Shown here: piece by piece, positions 20,861 through 33,072 of the stretch | Position numbering within the stretch: position 1 is the first letter of the stretch | How the letters are laid out: each line of letters opens with the position of its first letter | NCBI RefSeq assembly: GCF_003589595.1 | Contig: NW_020653337.1 | Span: forward strand, 4,400,339-4,464,338 | DNA length: 64,000 nt | DNA from: Hyposmocoma kahamanoa | Taxonomy: Eukaryota; Arthropoda; Insecta; Lepidoptera; Cosmopterigidae | Direction: 5' to 3' | Made by a program: the position numbers and the translations under genes | Notes under the pieces: model-generated | Databases searched by the model: none | Seen by the model: the letters and a program-made list of their open reading frames with translations, nothing else | Told to the model about the DNA's origin: nothing

Positions 20861-21710
20861 AAGATAAATGTTTAAATATGGTGCTATGAATTTCGCCTTA
20901 AGAGCGGTGACCCGCGTCTTAGCAACCGACACTGGAGGTCTATTCCCGTCCTGCGTCCCGACATTCGACCGAAACAATTAGGTATTATCCAATAAGTAAT
21001 ACCCGATCAGATTAAAAAGGCGCATAATGCCAATGAAGCTTCATATTTGGCATTGTCCTTTGATTTCATCGAATATTATTTGACAGTAATTGTTTCGGAT
21101 GTCTGACGGAAAACGAGAGTTGGTTTGAGTTAAAAAAGGGCCTAAAATGAATCTTTTGTGAGACAGCGCTATACGAAATGTATATCACCATCCCGCTATT
21201 TTGTCGTTACGAACCCATATTGCACTGTAATAATGGTAAGGCCTCTGATCGAAGGAATATTTCTTTGTGTTCGATGTTTGTATCAATAATAATGCTTCCT
21301 TACATTTGGTATCGACGTATATACCTTTAATACATCTGCGTATATCCGCTACGTTATGCAAGAGAGCAAAAGCGTCTATTAAAAAGCGATCGGACGTTCA
21401 TTCGACAGTCATTTGTCTCCTTAGCCGACGTTAAGGCCGAGTCTCTCCAAATAGATCAAAGCGCGTCTGAGCGTTTACTGGAGCATCAAACTGAAACAAA
21501 ACACTAGGCGGTATTACGTATTACGTTTAGGCATCACCGTGAAATTGGACAAAATCAATTTAGCTTCACAAATCTTTGACAGGGCGCATTCGACACGTTT
21601 GGATATTGGACATTTTAATTAATTTTATATTGCACGGGACATAATTGGGTTAGAAGATTTGAAACGTTCTGGACCGTAAAATATAATAGATACAAGTTGC
21701 AGCCAGGATT
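20861..21710. other. spacer with one family B scrap
   Basis: 21238-21293 resembles the B element after its B box ('TGATCGAAGGAATATTTC', 'TTCGATGTTTGTATC'). Nothing else is recognised. Confidence 0.5.
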
Positions 21711-21830
21711 TGGACAAACATGTCGTGAGCCTTGCAGTAAGCGAGCTTCAAATCACAACTTGGCGGCAGAAATATGTAAGGCGGCAGTACTTCCTTAGAC
21801 GAACTCTTTCACAAGGAGATCTACTGCTTC
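21711..21830 (-). repeat. family A repeat with internal deletion
   Basis: The 3' part ('GACAAACATGTCGTGAGCC') is joined directly to the 5' part ('CTTGGCGGCAGAAATATG' to 'GAGATCTACTGC'), losing about 150 bp. Confidence 0.8.
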
Positions 21831-21929
21831 TGTAACAATGTACAAGCTATACATGGATTATGTATACATTAACTATTATTATTAGGTATTGCAATTGATA
21901 AAGGTGTACAAATGTTTATTTATTTACAA

Positions 21930-22030
21930 ATAGCATTCCGTTGAGTTTCTTACTCATTCTTCTAAGAGGAACCTGTTTTACGAATGAGTCTTCTTAGTGT
22001 GTCGCTTCTCTACAAAGGTAGGCGACCATC
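21930..22030 (-). repeat. probable non-LTR 3' region scrap
   Basis: 'GAGTTTCTTACTCATTCTTC' followed by 'GGAACCTGTTTTACGAATGAG' is a pattern met near 3' ends of lepidopteran non-LTR elements; 41270-41400 is similar. Confidence 0.4.
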
Positions 22031-22059
22031 ATGGCTATTCTCATTTTTGAAGCTGAACG

Positions 22060-22255
22060 TATAAATAGGGAACGTATGCTAAGGTGGAACCAGTCTCTCA
22101 GGTTCTTCAACCACGAAGTTTTCCTTCGGTCACGCCTTCCTTGTATTATTCACTGAATTATTAATTGAAGAATCCGGTATCTATTGCCTCTCATTACCTG
22201 GCCAAAATACTGCAGCTTCCTTTCCTCTACAGTTCTGTGTATTTCTAACTTTTTT
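22060..22255 (-). mobile_element. non-LTR reverse transcriptase C-terminal remnant
   Basis: Minus-strand translation reads EERKLQYFGQVMRGNRYRIL, then a stop and RRKTSWLKNLRDWFHL. It is the same lineage as 17655-17830 and 18441-18716, with one internal stop and small deletions. Confidence 0.82.
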
Positions 22256-22748
22256 CCCATTCTTTACTTTACACTTACAATTTCATGCAGTCGCGTCATT
22301 TCAAAAACTAACTAAAATTTAAACTATCTCTTATCAAAATGCGCGATACATACGCGCGCCGTAAATGCGCGTCCTCGGCGCTTATAAAACACGTAGTGTG
22401 CATGTGTGGATTTTTGTCACCCAGAAGCTGTATGAGCCTTTAAGTGTTGGTCACGTTTTTGTTTCACTATAGTTATAAATCCCGTAAATTATCGGTTATT
22501 TTCTAGCCTAGCATCAGGCGCGATTATAGTAAAGCGTGTGTTTATTTTGAAATAAAAAAAAACACATTTCGTCACGTGTACAACACCTGACATCTAAAAA
22601 TCATTAGTCTTGTCTCAACAGTACGAGTCGAAAAAGAACCGCGATTTTCTCAAAAGAACTGCGATATTTTTAAACCACATCCAAAGTGGCCTAGTTATTG
22701 AGCAGCGTCCAAGATTATAACACTAACAAAAAGTTTTATTTTTTATTT

Positions 22749-22920
22749 TTTTTTAATGTCACGATGTTTCAGCATGATATTAAATTATTTTTTGTGAAAT
22801 TACTCCACTAGTTTGTTATAATTATTAATGCAAAGATCAAACACCGAGAAAAAAAATCCTTCGATCCGGTCGGAATCGAACCAGCGTCTTCCAGCAAACC
22901 GTGTTAGACGCTATGACAAC
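22749..22920 (-). repeat. family B element, 3' part with poly-A
   Basis: In minus orientation: B box 'GGTTCGATTCC', 'ATTAATAATTATAACAAACT', 'AGTGGAGTAATTTCAC', 'ATCATGCTGAAACATCGTG', then a poly-A run. This copy defines the true 3' end of the family. Confidence 0.8.
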
Positions 22921-23253
22921 AAAGAAAATTTTGATAACAATGAAATTGGTACTAATACCCGTTGGTTTACGAATATAACTTCACCAACGGAGCTTTGACG
23001 TGGCTTTTTATGTGCCGTTAAAAAAATTGGACCGTCGGAAATAGTTAGACTACTACAAGGTTGTGTAAATAAATTTTAAAAGCGTCAACAGTGTTTCTGG
23101 TGTCTTGCCATTTAGCCGCCAGCCATAATAGAACTGTCTATCTAGAACAAAATTAAATACCATAAGAAAAGTGTCTGTCCGTCTGTCCCACTTATAACAA
23201 TACTAAATTATATAATGTCAAAATGTTTTTATTATAAAGACGTCATTTTTCTA

Positions 23254-23716
23254 GAGTAGAGCTCCTTGTGAAAGAGTTCGTCTTGGGAAGTATTGCTGCT
23301 TTACCGTTTACGCACTACATCAGCGTCGTATCCCTGTTCCGAATCCGAGAAATTACGTTCCGAAATTTCACAAATGTCCAAACCGCCATTTTATTTTTAG
23401 GTGTACAAGCGATATTCGTATTTCCTTGGATTCCAATCGGGTTTTTAGTGCACAAGCGACATTCGAAATGGGTCCGAGTTGTCTAGATTTTTATAGTCGC
23501 GGGTTCGGAACCAATACGAATGGAATGCAGTGCGCCAACGTGCGTGGGTGGTGAAATTACAGGCACATAGCACATGTCAACTTTTGTCCCTGGGTGACGG
23601 GCGCAACGGCAATGCCCCTTAGATCTTTGTATTTTAAAGCTCTGAGTGGCACTGCAACTGCTATGGACAAGTGTGCCGCTTACCACCAGGCAGACTTGTT
23701 CAAACCGTCACCTAGT
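23254..23716 (+). repeat. family A repeat, long form
   Basis: Begins 'AGTAGAGCTCCTTGTGAAAG', then carries an insert of about 200 bp ('CGAAATTTCACAAATGTCC', 'TTAGTGCACAAGCGACATTC', 'AATGGGTCCGAGTTGTCTAG') before returning to 'GAAATTACAGGCACATAGC' and the usual 3' body. The insert is shared with 57039-57777 and 9010-9220, so it is part of a subfamily. Confidence 0.85.
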
Positions 23717-23734
23717 ATGTTATCTATTAATATA

Positions 23735-23868
23735 AAGTCAAGATTCCGTTGGCTCGGGCATTTCGAAAGGGTTTTCGAAAGTTTATAGGGCGGTGAAAAG
23801 GGAAGTCCGGTCGACGATCGCACAAGACACTATTATCCATTCAGATCGCTGAGCCAGCAGATTAAGTA
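23735..23868 (+). mobile_element. non-LTR reverse transcriptase remnant
   Basis: Translation gives SRFRWLGHFER, then in another frame VYRAVKREV, followed by 'CAGATCGCTGAGCCAGC', the end shared with 30753-31110. R(L/F)RWLGH is a conserved C-terminal motif of insect non-LTR enzymes. Confidence 0.7.
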
Positions 23869-24083
23869 TGTATAAACACGTCAAAGGATTTCCATAACAT
23901 AATTTGGAAGCTAAATAATGTTCTACTCCATTTGTAGAACATTCGAGATTGACCAAAAACCCTTTCCAACATAACAATAATAATAGTCTCATACGATATA
24001 AAAAAGTTCATTTCCCAAATTGATCCTAACGGGAATAGAACCGGAAAGATCTTTATTCAGCGCCCACAGTGCAGACCGTCAAA

Positions 24084-24200
24084 CATCATATAACCAGAAA
24101 TAGAGACGAAACGTCATTTAATTTGTTTGAAAACTATTCTGCCATATCGTCACTGTGACAACTGCGCTCCGATTGGCTAGCCCGAGTTCGAAACGCTATA
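24084..24200 (+). repeat. one end of the 440-bp inverted-repeat element
   Basis: 'ATAACCAGAAATAGAGACGA' and 'GCTAGCCCGAGTTCGAAAC' match the left part of 32633-33072. The right end was not found. Confidence 0.65.
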
Positions 24201-26928
24201 TCTATAAAAGAAACAAAAAAAAAATCCAAATATTATCTTTCCACTGTCACAAACCTGCATCAGCTGATTTGTAAACAAAAAAAACATTTACAAAACTTTT
24301 CTAATGTTAACCAACATTAAAACTAGGAACGCTAATTGGATAGAGGCGTCGGCTTATTGAAAAATAAACCTCATTTACAACAACATTGTAAAAAGACGCA
24401 AATCGCTTTTGCATGTAAACTCAACTAAATTCACAAACACATTTGACAAGCCTATTTCCCGCTAAAGTAAGCATTATATTCCCAAAGAAAAAGCTGTACA
24501 TATCCGCGTAATAAAATCCCATTCCCTATCTACTCTCCTTGCGTTCGAGCAATCGGAATGCCGAAATTAGATTAGGACCCCATTTGAATAACATCGCCAC
24601 AGAAAAGATAGCGCTCACAACAATGCCCAAAAACGTATATTTATATGTATATAATGCCTACCTTCCGAAAGGGAACGATTCTTTTTCTATTTCCGCTCCT
24701 CCATCACGCTAACTCATTTGAATTTCGAAAAAAGGTCGAAAGTTAAACTAGGGAACTACAAAATTCGACATTCAAATAAAAATATCAATTGCTTGACAAA
24801 TTGTTACTATCGGTTTTCATATAAAAGGCGACCGTAAAAGCATTTGCTAATTAAACATCAACGGTCAATGATCAGCGAATATTTATTGTTGGAAGAATAT
24901 GCACGACAATACTCGAATCCGAGTCGATAAAATACCTAAATTTTACGATGACGTATTTACGATATTCTCATTTGATTTCTTGTTTCGCTACGACGTTTTT
25001 CTTTGTTTTTATACCCCATTTTGTTTATTGCGACGTTCATCAATCAAAATGACGATCAGTAAAATGATTATACAGACAATTTGTAAAGAATAAAAACATT
25101 AATTTTGGCACATTTATGACGGCTCTAGATTTCAACTGTCAAGCCATGATAAATTCATCTTCAACCACTTATTGAAAATAATGTAGTGTATCGTCGTACA
25201 AGGCACACAGCTCAAACAGAAATGTTTTGTATAAAAGTAAACCATATACAAACGTATCAAATGATATCATAACATTGGACAAAAGATAGTTCCATTATAA
25301 ATGATAATTAAAAGAACATTGACACACAATACGCGCTAACGATTTCATAAAATATCGATACAATAGCACTAACAACAAAAGTCCCACAAGTTCGGTCATA
25401 GTTCGGTAAGTAAATCGATCGTCAATTAGTAGGACAATAGCGTGGTTATTTGGATCGATCACCACGTTAGATTCAATAGGGATGGCTGGCCTTTAACAAA
25501 TATTAAACTAATAGCGATTACATGGTACTGTAATGAATTGAAAAGATACTCGTGGATTACGAATGGTATGTATTTGAATCCAAAAATAATTTAGATAATT
25601 ATTTCCTAAGCAAAGAAAGAAAATACATTAATTTGGCCATCATAAAAATAAAACAAATCAGTAAAAAGAGAAAAAAAGAAGCAATCAAAACATCCACACA
25701 GACACAATTCAAACAATTACAAAATAAAATCAGAAACAAAACAAAAATTAAAACACATAAACAAAAACACTTTGTTTAGTGAACAAAGTTGCACGGCAAA
25801 GGGATTGTGTTTACTACAATTTAGGGCTATTTAGGGCAAGAGAAGATATACGCATTTTATAAACAAAATGGGTACCTTCGTAGGTCACATCATAGCTTAA
25901 CATCAAGTGAGATGTTAGCCAAACATGCGTCAATTTTACATTAAAAAGGAAATGAGTATAAGAAAAAATTGTTATATGTACATATGACCGCAGTTACAAG
26001 AAAATCTATCGATAAGAAGGTCAATCTCGTCAGTGCCACAAATTTACAACATAAAATTTACATATAATAAAGTGAAATGTATGCGAAATATTATGTTTAT
26101 TTCTGCTATAGTCATAACCCACCGCCCACGACACCTAAATCGAAAGTCCAATGCTATTACACAGGTACTCGTATCATCAAAGAAACCAACATGTTAGCGG
26201 TACTTATAAAGTGACATGAAAAAATACAAATAGACAAGGAGTTTTTCAAATACAACCAATAAAACTCCTTTTTATACTAAATGTCAAAAATATAAAAGTC
26301 ATTCTTTTAAATTCCTGGAGTATAATAGTAACACTTATCATCAATAGCAATATCGATACCAATTAATGAACACTATACCTTTCCGTCTAATTGGTCGCTT
26401 TCATTCGAATTGACAGGTCAGCCCTATTGTGAAATTCGTTTTCATTTCATATTAATATTAGTAACCATAGCTGTGGCTTTGCTTACATGTACGAATAGGC
26501 GCTTAGAGATACCTATATAATAAAAATAAATAATAGCATCACCGGTCGATAGAAAGCAAAACCAGAAAAACAAGCATCGGAACACAAAAGAGGATAGATA
26601 GATAGATAGAATAATGTATCTACAGTGGTTGGTATTGATGATATTTCAAAACCATAGACAGCATGTAATATAACAGACGTAACCTAAGTGACCAGCGTAA
26701 CATATCAACAACAATGCTGCCCGCATTGATGAGAGATTTGCAGATTAATCGTAAGTAGGTTGTTTGAATTGTATACTACGCAAATACTATACGAAACTGG
26801 CAAAAAGACTCTGAGTTGAATCGACTCTTCAACAGCTCCACCCAGACACATAACCTACTGTTTAGGTTAAGACCATGGACCACATGTTAAGACAGAACTG
26901 CCATACATTGTATAAAAGTTCTTAAATA
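24201..26928. other. repeat-poor block, no gene seen
   Basis: None of the abundant A-D families occurs here. 'TTAACATCAAGTGAGATGTT' near 25897 resembles a scrap of a lepidopteran non-LTR element, and a (GATA)n run lies near 26591. A Lys-rich 75-codon frame (25552-25779) is low complexity. It may be intron or intergenic sequence. Confidence 0.55.
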
Positions 26929-27328
26929 NNNNNNNNNNNNNNNNNNNNNNNNNNNNNNNNNNNNNNNNNNNNNNNNNNNNNNNNNNNNNNNNNNNNNNNN
27001 NNNNNNNNNNNNNNNNNNNNNNNNNNNNNNNNNNNNNNNNNNNNNNNNNNNNNNNNNNNNNNNNNNNNNNNNNNNNNNNNNNNNNNNNNNNNNNNNNNNN
27101 NNNNNNNNNNNNNNNNNNNNNNNNNNNNNNNNNNNNNNNNNNNNNNNNNNNNNNNNNNNNNNNNNNNNNNNNNNNNNNNNNNNNNNNNNNNNNNNNNNNN
27201 NNNNNNNNNNNNNNNNNNNNNNNNNNNNNNNNNNNNNNNNNNNNNNNNNNNNNNNNNNNNNNNNNNNNNNNNNNNNNNNNNNNNNNNNNNNNNNNNNNNN
27301 NNNNNNNNNNNNNNNNNNNNNNNNNNNN
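26929..27328. other. assembly gap, 400 N
   Basis: Unresolved sequence; frames translated across it are meaningless. Confidence 1.
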
Positions 27329-29680
27329 GCTCTCTCTCCGAAATGTATCCAATAAAAAAAAGAGTTAAAAGTTTAGACTTCACAAGAGTGTCGTTGTCAA
27401 TTAATCTCTTCGCTTTTCGCTCTACCGAGTTTAAGACAGATAATTGGTATCAGACAGAGACGACAGCAATAACCGATGAACAGAGCTGTAGTGAAACTGC
27501 TAAATCTAACTGCCGCATGCAGCTCGTATGACCCTTAGTTGTTTTTAACCATTCGAAGACACTGGAAACTTTTTTATGTATTTTTTATACAAACTAATAA
27601 TGCAAATTAACAAACTTAACTGTAATAAGAAATTAAAGGAAACTAACTCTATCACGTAGAGAAAAGTAGGTGATTGATTCTAAAGTGATAGTTACTATGG
27701 TTACCACCAACAATGCTATCGCCCCAGTTTATATTACAGATAAGTTCGTCAATTTTTATCTTTTAAATCCAATTCTGATGATAATAATGTCAAGATAATC
27801 ATACCAATTATTGGTCTCAAACCAGGGAATTCGAGTACCACAGTATTGTTAATTAACGAAAGGGACACAACCCAGAATACCTGATATTTAAAAGAGATCA
27901 TTATCATGGACAGGTTAAAATTAATGATTGCAAAATCATTTTAAAATGTAAAATTTCAGTTCAACCTATTCAAATTGGCGGAGATTGATTCCAGTTCCCA
28001 TGAAGCCATTAAATTCTCATTGTTAATTGCAAAAGGGTTTGGTTACTCATAAATTCCGCTTCAACGATTTTCAATGCTGTGTTCGTTTGACATACGGTTT
28101 AAATTTGTAATTTGTTATGGTCTGTTGGTATTCTACTATTATTTTATTCTTTTTGGTTCAACTCGTCCCAAATTCTATTTGACGTAAATAGCAGTCAATA
28201 GCACTGGGTGCGGTTGCTTTTGTGTGAAAATGAAGAGAACGATGAAACTGACATTAAGTAGACAAAAGTTTGTTACTAGGATACATGTCTCTTTTCACTT
28301 ATGTGTGGTAATCGTAAAAAATTAACTAGCGAATTTCGTTTTCCAGGGTCAACGATAGAAACAGAAACAAAGAAGAGGGGGCAAAACCTTCATATGGACA
28401 GATATGCTTATTGATTATGGAGAAACTAGCATCAAAGTCCTGCTAAAAAAACGTTTTTGAATACTTGTCCCAGTGGCAAGCTGGATACCACAGATAATCG
28501 TTTTTGTTTCATACAACAATGAAAGAGCAATTCGTCTCAAAAACCGACTAAAGCGAAGATTAAACCAAAAATTGCAGCCTTTGAAGGGCTTTTGAAAACA
28601 AATTGCCTATAGCCTCCAAAAAAGCAGCTCTTCTAAAATATCGGCTTCAATTTAATCCCCAAATTGGCGTACCTTTCTCCAGCTTATTAGGAAGCACAAT
28701 GGGCCTTGAAAACGCAATGATCAAATAAAAAAAAATACAGTAAATCGTAAAGGGGAGAGGAATAATGCCTACAAATTGCAAAGCCCACGGCATTTATTCC
28801 TCCGAATTCATTTCGTGAGCCATAAATTACTACAAGATACTTTGGGTATGGTATAGTGATTTACTTTATCGGTACATCAACTGATGCTTCAGTCACTGTA
28901 TTCATTTTTGTCTTTTGGATGGAATCGGTAGAAGAAAACACACACAGAGTAATCAAGTAGGATCATGTTCTTTATGCGGAAGAGAAACAGGTGAATAGCT
29001 TGTATTTTAAAAGACTACAAGATCGTAATAGTTTATCAAGAAATTACCAAATGACACAAAAAAACTAAGTCTGAACTACACTGTACACAATAAGAGAGTA
29101 TAACAGATAGTGATGGATAGATGGACGAAATTGTATTGGTTCTCTTTTCCATTTGACTAATTAACTCTAAAGTTACGAAAGAACTCTGAACTCGAAATCA
29201 TTAATGAGGTTAAAAATAATAACTAATAGCCTAAAAACAAATTTAGCAATGTTACATTTATCCTACATGTTAACGTAACTACTGTACCCAAGGCATATAC
29301 GGCAATTTCTTGTTTAGCGGTGCAAAATAAATTTTGATGTATCACATTTTCCTTTGGGTTCAGAAAAATTTGCACATAAAATGAATTAAGATTTTGCCAA
29401 CCAAAGGTTTGGACTCAGGACTTCAAAATTTACTTTGTTCCAAATTCATATTATATTGTGTATTGAAATACATGATATAATATGAATATGGAATGTATAC
29501 AGATTGTCTTACAAAACGAGTTTTTTGCTTTTTTGCGTCTTTAGTCTGAGGGTGCAGTCAAACTACACTGAAGCGCTGACAAGTGTAACGATCGCTACAC
29601 CATCACAGCATAATAAATTTTAGAAAGAATTGTAATAAGCCTTATATTTAGTAAATCTACTTGTAAAAAAGTTCTCTGTC
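27329..29680. other. repeat-poor block, no gene seen
   Basis: No dispersed family of this window and no convincing exon. A 62-codon frame directly after the gap lacks domain or splice evidence. Confidence 0.55.
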
Positions 29681-29879
29681 AAGTAGTAACGTAAGCATTA
29701 CTGCGTTCCAGTTTTGAAGGGTAAACAAAGGTGCCGATGAAATTACAGGCATAGTGGCAGTATCCCTCAGATTTTTGCGATTTAAAGCTCTGAGTGGCAT
29801 TGTAACTGTCATAGATAGGCGTATCGCTTATCAGCAGGCGTACGACTTGTTCATCCCGTCCGTCGATATCATAAAAAAG
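29681..29879 (+). repeat. family A repeat, 5' end lost
   Basis: 'GTAACGTAAGCATTACTGCG' (the family hairpin) through 'GATATCATAAAAAAG'. About 45 bp around 'TTGTCAACTTATGTCTCAGG' are deleted. Confidence 0.88.
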
Positions 29880-30360
29880 CCCTATACGATCTCAAATTAC
29901 ATAGGAAGCGATCTCGCAACCATCGCTCTTTTTCTGCTATTAATTCAATCTCATTCATCAATTATTCATACAATCCCCAATGAGAGCCGACATTACTATT
30001 TCAAGTATAATAAATGTTACTACTATATCGGCACAACGCCTGAGAGAAGCACAATGGCAAATCATATCAACACTTGTTGCTAATAGACAATGACAGGCGC
30101 TATTTCACAAATGGAGCAGAAAAACTATGATAAAGAAACGTGAGTGGCTAAAACAAACACTCAATACGTGATTATACAGAAGCACTTATACTGGACAAAC
30201 ACACCACTTATTTATATTAACCTAGAGAATTCAGAGGGCATTACACACAACGCAAATAGCGATTTGGAAAAGTAAATTTCCTTCATTGATTTTATCAATA
30301 ATAGAACTCCTACTCTTAATAACTACACTACAAAAGCACTAAGGAGTAATTAGAATTTAA

Positions 30361-30500
30361 AGCAGTAGTCTTTGTGAAAGAGTTCATCCAGAGAAGTACT
30401 GCCACCTTATTTATTTCTACCACCACATCGTAATGTGAGCATTACGGCGTTCCGGTTGAAATTGCAGTTACTGCTGACATTACAGGCACATGAGACGTTT
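30361..30500 (+). repeat. family A repeat, 5' half
   Basis: 'AGCAGTAGTCTTTGTGAAAG' to 'CAGGCACATGAGACG', with the hairpin partly lost. Confidence 0.85.
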
Positions 30501-30526
30501 TAATGAATAAAATAAATGCATATTTG

Positions 30527-30660
30527 ACCTCTATATCACCTGATGGAAAGTGACGATGAAGTTGACGACGGAGCATGCACACCTGTATAAATATCTATTT
30601 ACTCTCGACTTGAAAAGACCTAAATTATAGCGTTCAGGGAACAAATCTGCAGGTAGGCAA
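30527..30660 (+). repeat. family O (non-LTR 3' region)
   Basis: 'CACCTGATGGAAAGTGACGA', 'GGAGCATGCACACC' and 'TTTACTCTCGACTTGAAAAG' also occur at 53826-53948 and 54588-54672. This is a familiar lepidopteran retroelement tail. Confidence 0.65.
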
Positions 30661-30752
30661 TTACACTACAATGTAGTACTCCGTATAAATGTTGAAACGT
30701 ATACTTAGTGATGGAGACTAACGCTGAAGGGGAAACATAAATTATTAGTAAC

Positions 30753-31110
30753 GGAACTGAAGATATTTCGAAAGTTTCTAGGACCAATCAAAGGAGAATT
30801 TAAGAACTGGAGGGCCAGATTCAATAGAGAGATAGAAAAACTAATATCTGAGCCGAACATAATCGGGGAAATAAAATCTGCCCGACTTCGCTGGCTAGTG
30901 TACACGTGGAAAGAATGGGAGAGGAACGAGCTGCCAACGCTCTTTTGGCATCCTACGGGGGCAACCTACGGGTTATCGCACAGTGGGCTGTGCAAGATAT
31001 GGCTGAAAGGATGGAGTCACCAAAGACCTAAAGGAGCTGAATGTGTGAAATGGCGCATTTTGGTGTCGGAGGTCAAGATCCACTTCGGATCGCTGAGCCA
31101 GCTAAGTACG
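30753..31110 (+). mobile_element. non-LTR reverse transcriptase C-terminal remnant
   Basis: Frame 1 reads ELKIFRKFLGPIKGEFKNWR, ARFNREIEKLISEPNIIGEI, KSARLRWL, after which the reading shifts to VERMGEERAANALLASYGGN and later WRILVSEVKIHFGSLSQ. At least two frameshifts and one stop break it. It is the best preserved reverse-transcriptase end in the window, with about 115 residues traceable; the YxDD core is absent. Confidence 0.85.
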
Positions 31111-31238
31111 CGTAGCGCGATTTGGGTATATCTACCGCCTAGATCTAGTCCCTCGATTATAAATGGGATGGTGGAAGAGTTTTCATGCAATTTCGTCGCA
31201 CATAAGAATACGGATAAGCAGGTAAACTGTCAATTTTA

Positions 31239-31327
31239 AGTCTCAGACACTGCAACTGTTATGGATAGGTGTCGCTTGCTACCAGGCGCAAGACTTGTTT
31301 GTCGCATCAATTTGACATCATAAAAAG
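31239..31327 (+). repeat. family A repeat, 3' end
   Basis: 'CACTGCAACTGTTATGGATA' to 'TTTGACATCATAAAAAG'. Confidence 0.85.
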
Positions 31328-32206
31328 TGTATTTTAATACTGTACAATCAAGACTTGTTTACACTTAGGGTAAATATGCTTTTTAATCGTCCTAGCATTA
31401 TTCTGATTAAATGAACATAAATTTATTTTCTTTTGACAGTGTGGTTTGTGGACCTTTTTTACTTTCGGGTTAAAAAGGACCAAAACCAAAAGGTTTGAAA
31501 TAAAATATTGAAATAAGCATCTTTTTTTTGAATATCAAATACGTGATGTGCAATGACGTTCAAAAAATTGTAGATATGTATAGTATCATGTACAGTAAGT
31601 ATAATTTGGTGATTTAAGCCAAATAAACAAGAAAATAATTTGTCATTTTATGTCATTCACAGCTTCATGTGTGTCTAATTTTAACTGCGTAACATATTGT
31701 ACCCTCAATAATGAAGTGACACAGTTCGAAAAGCAACAATTTTCGAAACGTGATAAAGTATATTTAAAAAATTAAACATAAACAAAACGGTTAGACTTTA
31801 GACATAATTGACGTAGCCAAATGGCGTATTTAGCTAGTGCCAAGTACATTTTTTTCTTGAAGTCCATTTTGTTAGTTTCATGCCAATGGAGTTTATAATA
31901 TGTTTCATTTTCAGTGGTTGGTATATTGTAAATATCAAAAGGATGCCCGTTGTGATGTATCACGTACTCAAGTTGTTATCTCTTTAGGTCTCTGGATCTA
32001 TCTACACACGTTAAACACGTCAAAGTTACGGTCGAGTTTGCCATTGAATACTGCATTAATTTTAAAACATGATGGCCTTATACTTTATGGTGTAAAAAAA
32101 ACGATTGTGGATTTTTAGTGTTTATTTTTTATTTTTAGTAACAAAGTATAACTACTTAAATTTAATATACATATATTATATGCAGGTAATAATATTTTGT
32201 TTATGT
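31328..32206. other. spacer, no gene seen
   Basis: AT-rich; frames at 31772-31963 and 31900-32118 are short, overlap on opposite strands and show no domain. Confidence 0.5.
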
Positions 32207-32377
32207 CTTCAAGTGGCCGGACGAACAAATCGAACGCCTGGTGGTAAACGACAGAACAAATCGAACGCCTGGTGGTAAACGACACGCACAAGCGTGCAAC
32301 TGTTATGGACAACCATAGCAGTTGCAGTACCATAAGTTGACAAGTCCCATGTGCTCGCAATTTCACTAGCACCCTGT
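32207..32377 (-). repeat. family A repeat with 31-bp tandem duplication
   Basis: The segment starting 'GAACAAATCGAACGCCTGG' occurs twice back to back (32223-32253, 32254-32284) without a mismatch. The part around the 'GCGCCCGTCACC' block is deleted. Confidence 0.85.
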
Positions 32378-32380
32378 GAC

Positions 32381-32540
32381 GATTCAACCGCTTTCATCGT
32401 TATTCCATCTTTTTATCACCCTTTTCTCTGGTTCCTGGCCACTTACTTTCAAATTTCGAATCGTTGTTTAATTTCTTTTCTTCGTCACTCTTACTTTTTT
32501 CTTTCCGTCGCCACTCTACCGAATTTCCGAAGCCAGTAGA
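32381..32540 (-). mobile_element. non-LTR reverse transcriptase scrap
   Basis: In minus orientation 'AAGTGGCCAGGAACCAGAGA' and 'AAAAAGATGGAATAACGATG' match 46200-46335 on the plus strand, where a (K)RWDDDVR-like end is readable. No intact frame remains. Confidence 0.55.
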
Positions 32541-32632
32541 CGAACTCGACTTCATATCAAATTCTGACCAGTTACACTATTGAAAATCATGAAACCTAAC
32601 TGGTTCTAAAGGATAATATTTGTACAAATCAT

Positions 32633-33072
32633 CATCGAGTATATAACCAGAAATAGAGACGAAATGTCATTTAATTTATTTAAGCTGCGCTCCTACTGGC
32701 CAGCCCGAATTCGAAACAATTGACAGGTGTCGTCGATTCACTGCAAATCGACCAGTTTAATTTGAGCTTTGCTGTAATGGAAGAAAATGAAAAATTACAT
32801 ACATATTTAATATTTAATTGCCGATGAAACGTGATTCCGTTTGTTTTGTAATTAGATGTTTTGCTATTTTTCCCACACTACCGATTGAAACAGCCCCCCA
32901 TACTTAGAGATATTATCTTTATTACAATAAATACAGACTATTTCAGCTTTCTAATTTGTGATTTCAGTGCAAACGAGAGTTAACATTTAAAAGTGATACA
33001 AGGCCCATTTGCCTAAGTAGCCAGGGATGGATGGCCTTTATTTCGTCTGTATTTCTGGTTATATACTTGATG
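32633..33072. mobile_element. 440-bp element with about 31-bp inverted ends
   Basis: 'GTATATAACCAGAAATAGAG' at the left is inverted at the right ('CTGTATTTCTGGTTATATAC'), two mismatches over about 31 bp. The interior is non-coding. A second left end is at 24084-24200. No clear target duplication, so the superfamily is open. Confidence 0.7.

Noticed and set aside
25552..25779. Lys/Thr-rich 75-codon frame
   Set aside because: Poly-A-driven low complexity in AT-rich DNA; no family or gene structure.
26867..27383. Open frames of 150-160 codons
   Set aside because: They consist almost wholly of N; the same holds for those at 39937-40508.
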